A DNA stretch of 14,828 nt from an uncultured Clostridia bacterium. Lineage in GTDB: Bacteria > Bacillota > Clostridia > Christensenellales > Aristaeellaceae. The position numbers were made by a program, and so were the translations under genes. The stretch is taken from NCBI GenBank assembly GCA_937934775.1, contig CALGYL010000022.1, positions 1 to 14,828 on the forward strand, read 5' to 3'. Positions 14,234 through 14,828 of this stretch are shown here, piece after piece. Each line of letters starts with the position of its first letter. Within the stretch, counting starts at the first letter, position 1. Below the pieces are notes generated by a model. That model made no database searches, was not told where the DNA came from, and saw only the letters and a list, made by a program, of their open reading frames with translations.

Positions 14234-14402
14234 CTCTGTCCAGATACCTGAAAGATTCTCCCGGTTGTCTCGGGATTGCTTCTTCGGTGTCGGGATGTCC
14301 CGACTTTACAGAGTGCCGTCAGACCCCGGTCCTTTTGCCTGAGAGTTTGCTGCGCGTTCCCCTTCGGCGCCGCGATGTGCGGTCTCTCCCGGAATCGTCC
14401 TC
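14234..14402 (-). promoter_or_regulatory. Tandem glycine riboswitch
   Basis: Two aptamers are recognisable on the minus strand. Aptamer 1 (about 14395-14325) contains GGGAGAGACC, CGCCGAAGGGG and AAACTCTCAGGCAAAAGGAC. Aptamer 2 (about 14313-14234) has P1 strands CTCTG and CAGAG, the core ACCGAAGAAGCAA and ATCTTTCAGGT...GGACAGAG. The short linker of about ten bases between them is usual for the cooperative tandem form. Aptamer 2 differs from the aptamer 1 core in the same manner as the second aptamer of the Bacillus gcvT switch. It senses glycine and should turn on the gcvT-gcvH-gcvPA-gcvPB operon through the adjoining terminator. Confidence 0.96.
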
Positions 14403-14423
14403 CGGCCCTAATCAATTGCATCC

Positions 14424-14452
14424 ATTTTAAAGGAACGAACGGAACCTGTCAA
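14424..14452 (-). promoter_or_regulatory. Sigma-A promoter of the glycine cleavage operon
   Basis: A perfect -35 TTGACA (14452-14447), a 17-bp spacer and -10 TAAAAT (14429-14424) on the minus strand. Transcription should start near 14417, about 20 bases before the first aptamer of the riboswitch. Confidence 0.9.
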
Positions 14453-14509
14453 GCAAGAATTGCGTAGGATGGCATAGCCGTGCAAAACGCGGCGAAAGGA
14501 TGATGAACC

Positions 14510-14828
14510 ATGTGGCTTTATCCACAGATTGACTGGAGGCGGTGCCGAAACGCCTGTCCGCCGCCCTGCCCCGACCCCTGTCGGCCAGACCCCTGTCGGC
14601 CAGACCCTGGTCCCTGGCCCAATTCGCTCTGGGAGGATTGCGAAAGGCCCGGACTGTGCCGGCCGGACCCCCCATGCCGCCCCGGACCGCCGATGTGGCC
14701 GGACGGCGCTCGTCCGGTTCCGCCGTGCCGACCGGACCCCTGTCGGCCGGAACCCCCATGCCGCCCCGGACCGCCGATGTGGCCGGACGGCGCTCGCCCG
14801 GTTCCGCCGTGCCGACCGGACCCTTGTC
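14510..14828 (+). CDS. Cys/Pro/Arg-rich repetitive protein, N-terminal part (runs off the window)
   Basis: The frame opens at ATG 14510 and stays open to the window end (106 codons). AAAGGA (14495-14500) lies 9 bases upstream. The start MWLYPQIDWRRCRNACPPP leads into Cys-x-Pro-x-Pro repeats (CRPDP, CRPGP, CRPEP): nine such units occur, and the 106 residues include 13 Cys and 37 Pro. A 28-residue unit (containing PPMWPDGARPVPPC) repeats in tandem from about residue 55. The two copies differ at two bases, both at silent third positions in this frame, which supports real coding. There is no signal peptide or membrane segment in the visible part. I do not recognise the family; cross-linked, Cys-rich repeats could suit a spore-coat or other surface protein, but that is a guess. 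It is divergent from the gcv operon; no clear sigma-A promoter is seen for it. Confidence 0.65.
   Translation, partial: MWLYPQIDWRRCRNACPPPCPDPCRPDPCRPDPGPWPNSLWEDCERPGLCRPDPPCRPGPPMWPDGARPVPPCRPDPCRPEPPCRPGPPMWPDGARPVPPCRPDPC
14671..14828 (+). repeat. 84-bp tandem direct repeat inside the Cys/Pro-rich gene
   Basis: The stretch 14671-14744 recurs 84 bases later at 14755-14828, with two differences (14713 T versus 14797 C; 14740 C versus 14824 T). The period is a multiple of three and keeps the reading frame. A shorter 15-base direct repeat (ACCCCTGTCGGCCAG) lies just upstream around 14574-14603. More copies may continue beyond the window. Confidence 0.93.

Noticed and set aside
14427..14759. 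Minus-strand frame opposite the Cys/Pro-rich gene and over the gcv promoter
   Set aside because: It would overlap the gcv promoter, has no start signal, and the silent-change pattern of the 84-bp repeat supports the + strand frame.
14574..14828. Repeats at the right edge considered as a CRISPR array
   Set aside because: The units are of 15 and 84 bp without unique spacers, keep a reading frame, and no cas gene is present.

Overview
The window reads as a GC-rich member of the Clostridia (Bacillota). Evidence is the tandem glycine riboswitch before a gcvT-gcvH-gcvPA-gcvPB operon with split P-protein, the IscR/NifS/IscU-type iron-sulfur set, ScpA next to a site-2 protease, and strong GGAGG ribosome-binding sites. 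Starts are often ATG but also GTG and TTG. I cannot name a genus. Most genes are housekeeping; the less ordinary material lies in one domain fusion, in the intergenic gaps and at the right edge.

Layout, left to right. (a) 2-109 is the tail of an unidentified + strand gene, followed by a strong hairpin. (b) 304-5281 is a six-gene minus-strand cluster, in transcription order iscR, nifS, iscU, hflX, a GNAT acetyltransferase and a Nudix hydrolase. It has short gaps or ATGA overlaps and one excellent promoter ahead of iscR (TTGACG-17 bp-TATAAT). The HflX carries an extra N-terminal domain of about 185 residues with a complete JAMM metalloprotease motif. (c) 5438-6645 is a divergent DNA-alkylation-repair pair: an AlkD-like HEAT-repeat glycosylase (minus) and an O6-methylguanine methyltransferase (plus). 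(d) 6621-7166 is a HAD-family phosphatase on the minus strand whose 3' end overlaps ogt. (e) 7285-8824 holds a site-2 protease and scpA on the plus strand, with a consensus promoter; scpB does not follow. (f) 8825-9072 is a hairpin-rich gap, 9073-9630 an NADPH-dependent FMN reductase, and 9631-9938 a gap containing an imperfectly palindromic element of about 160 bp whose right arm reaches the stop codon of gcvPB. (g) 9939-14452 is the glycine cleavage operon with its promoter, tandem glycine riboswitch and intrinsic terminator. (h) From 14510 a + strand gene runs off the window and encodes a Cys/Pro/Arg-rich repetitive protein.

Functionally, region (b) makes iron-sulfur clusters: NifS supplies sulfur, IscU is the scaffold, and IscR should sense cluster status. 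It appears co-transcribed with a ribosome-associated GTPase. Region (g) breaks down glycine to CO2, NH3 and methylene-THF; the L-protein and lipoylation enzymes are not in the window. The items most worth following up are the JAMM-HflX fusion, the Cys/Pro repeat protein with its 84-bp tandem repeat, and the palindromic elements flanking the FMN reductase.
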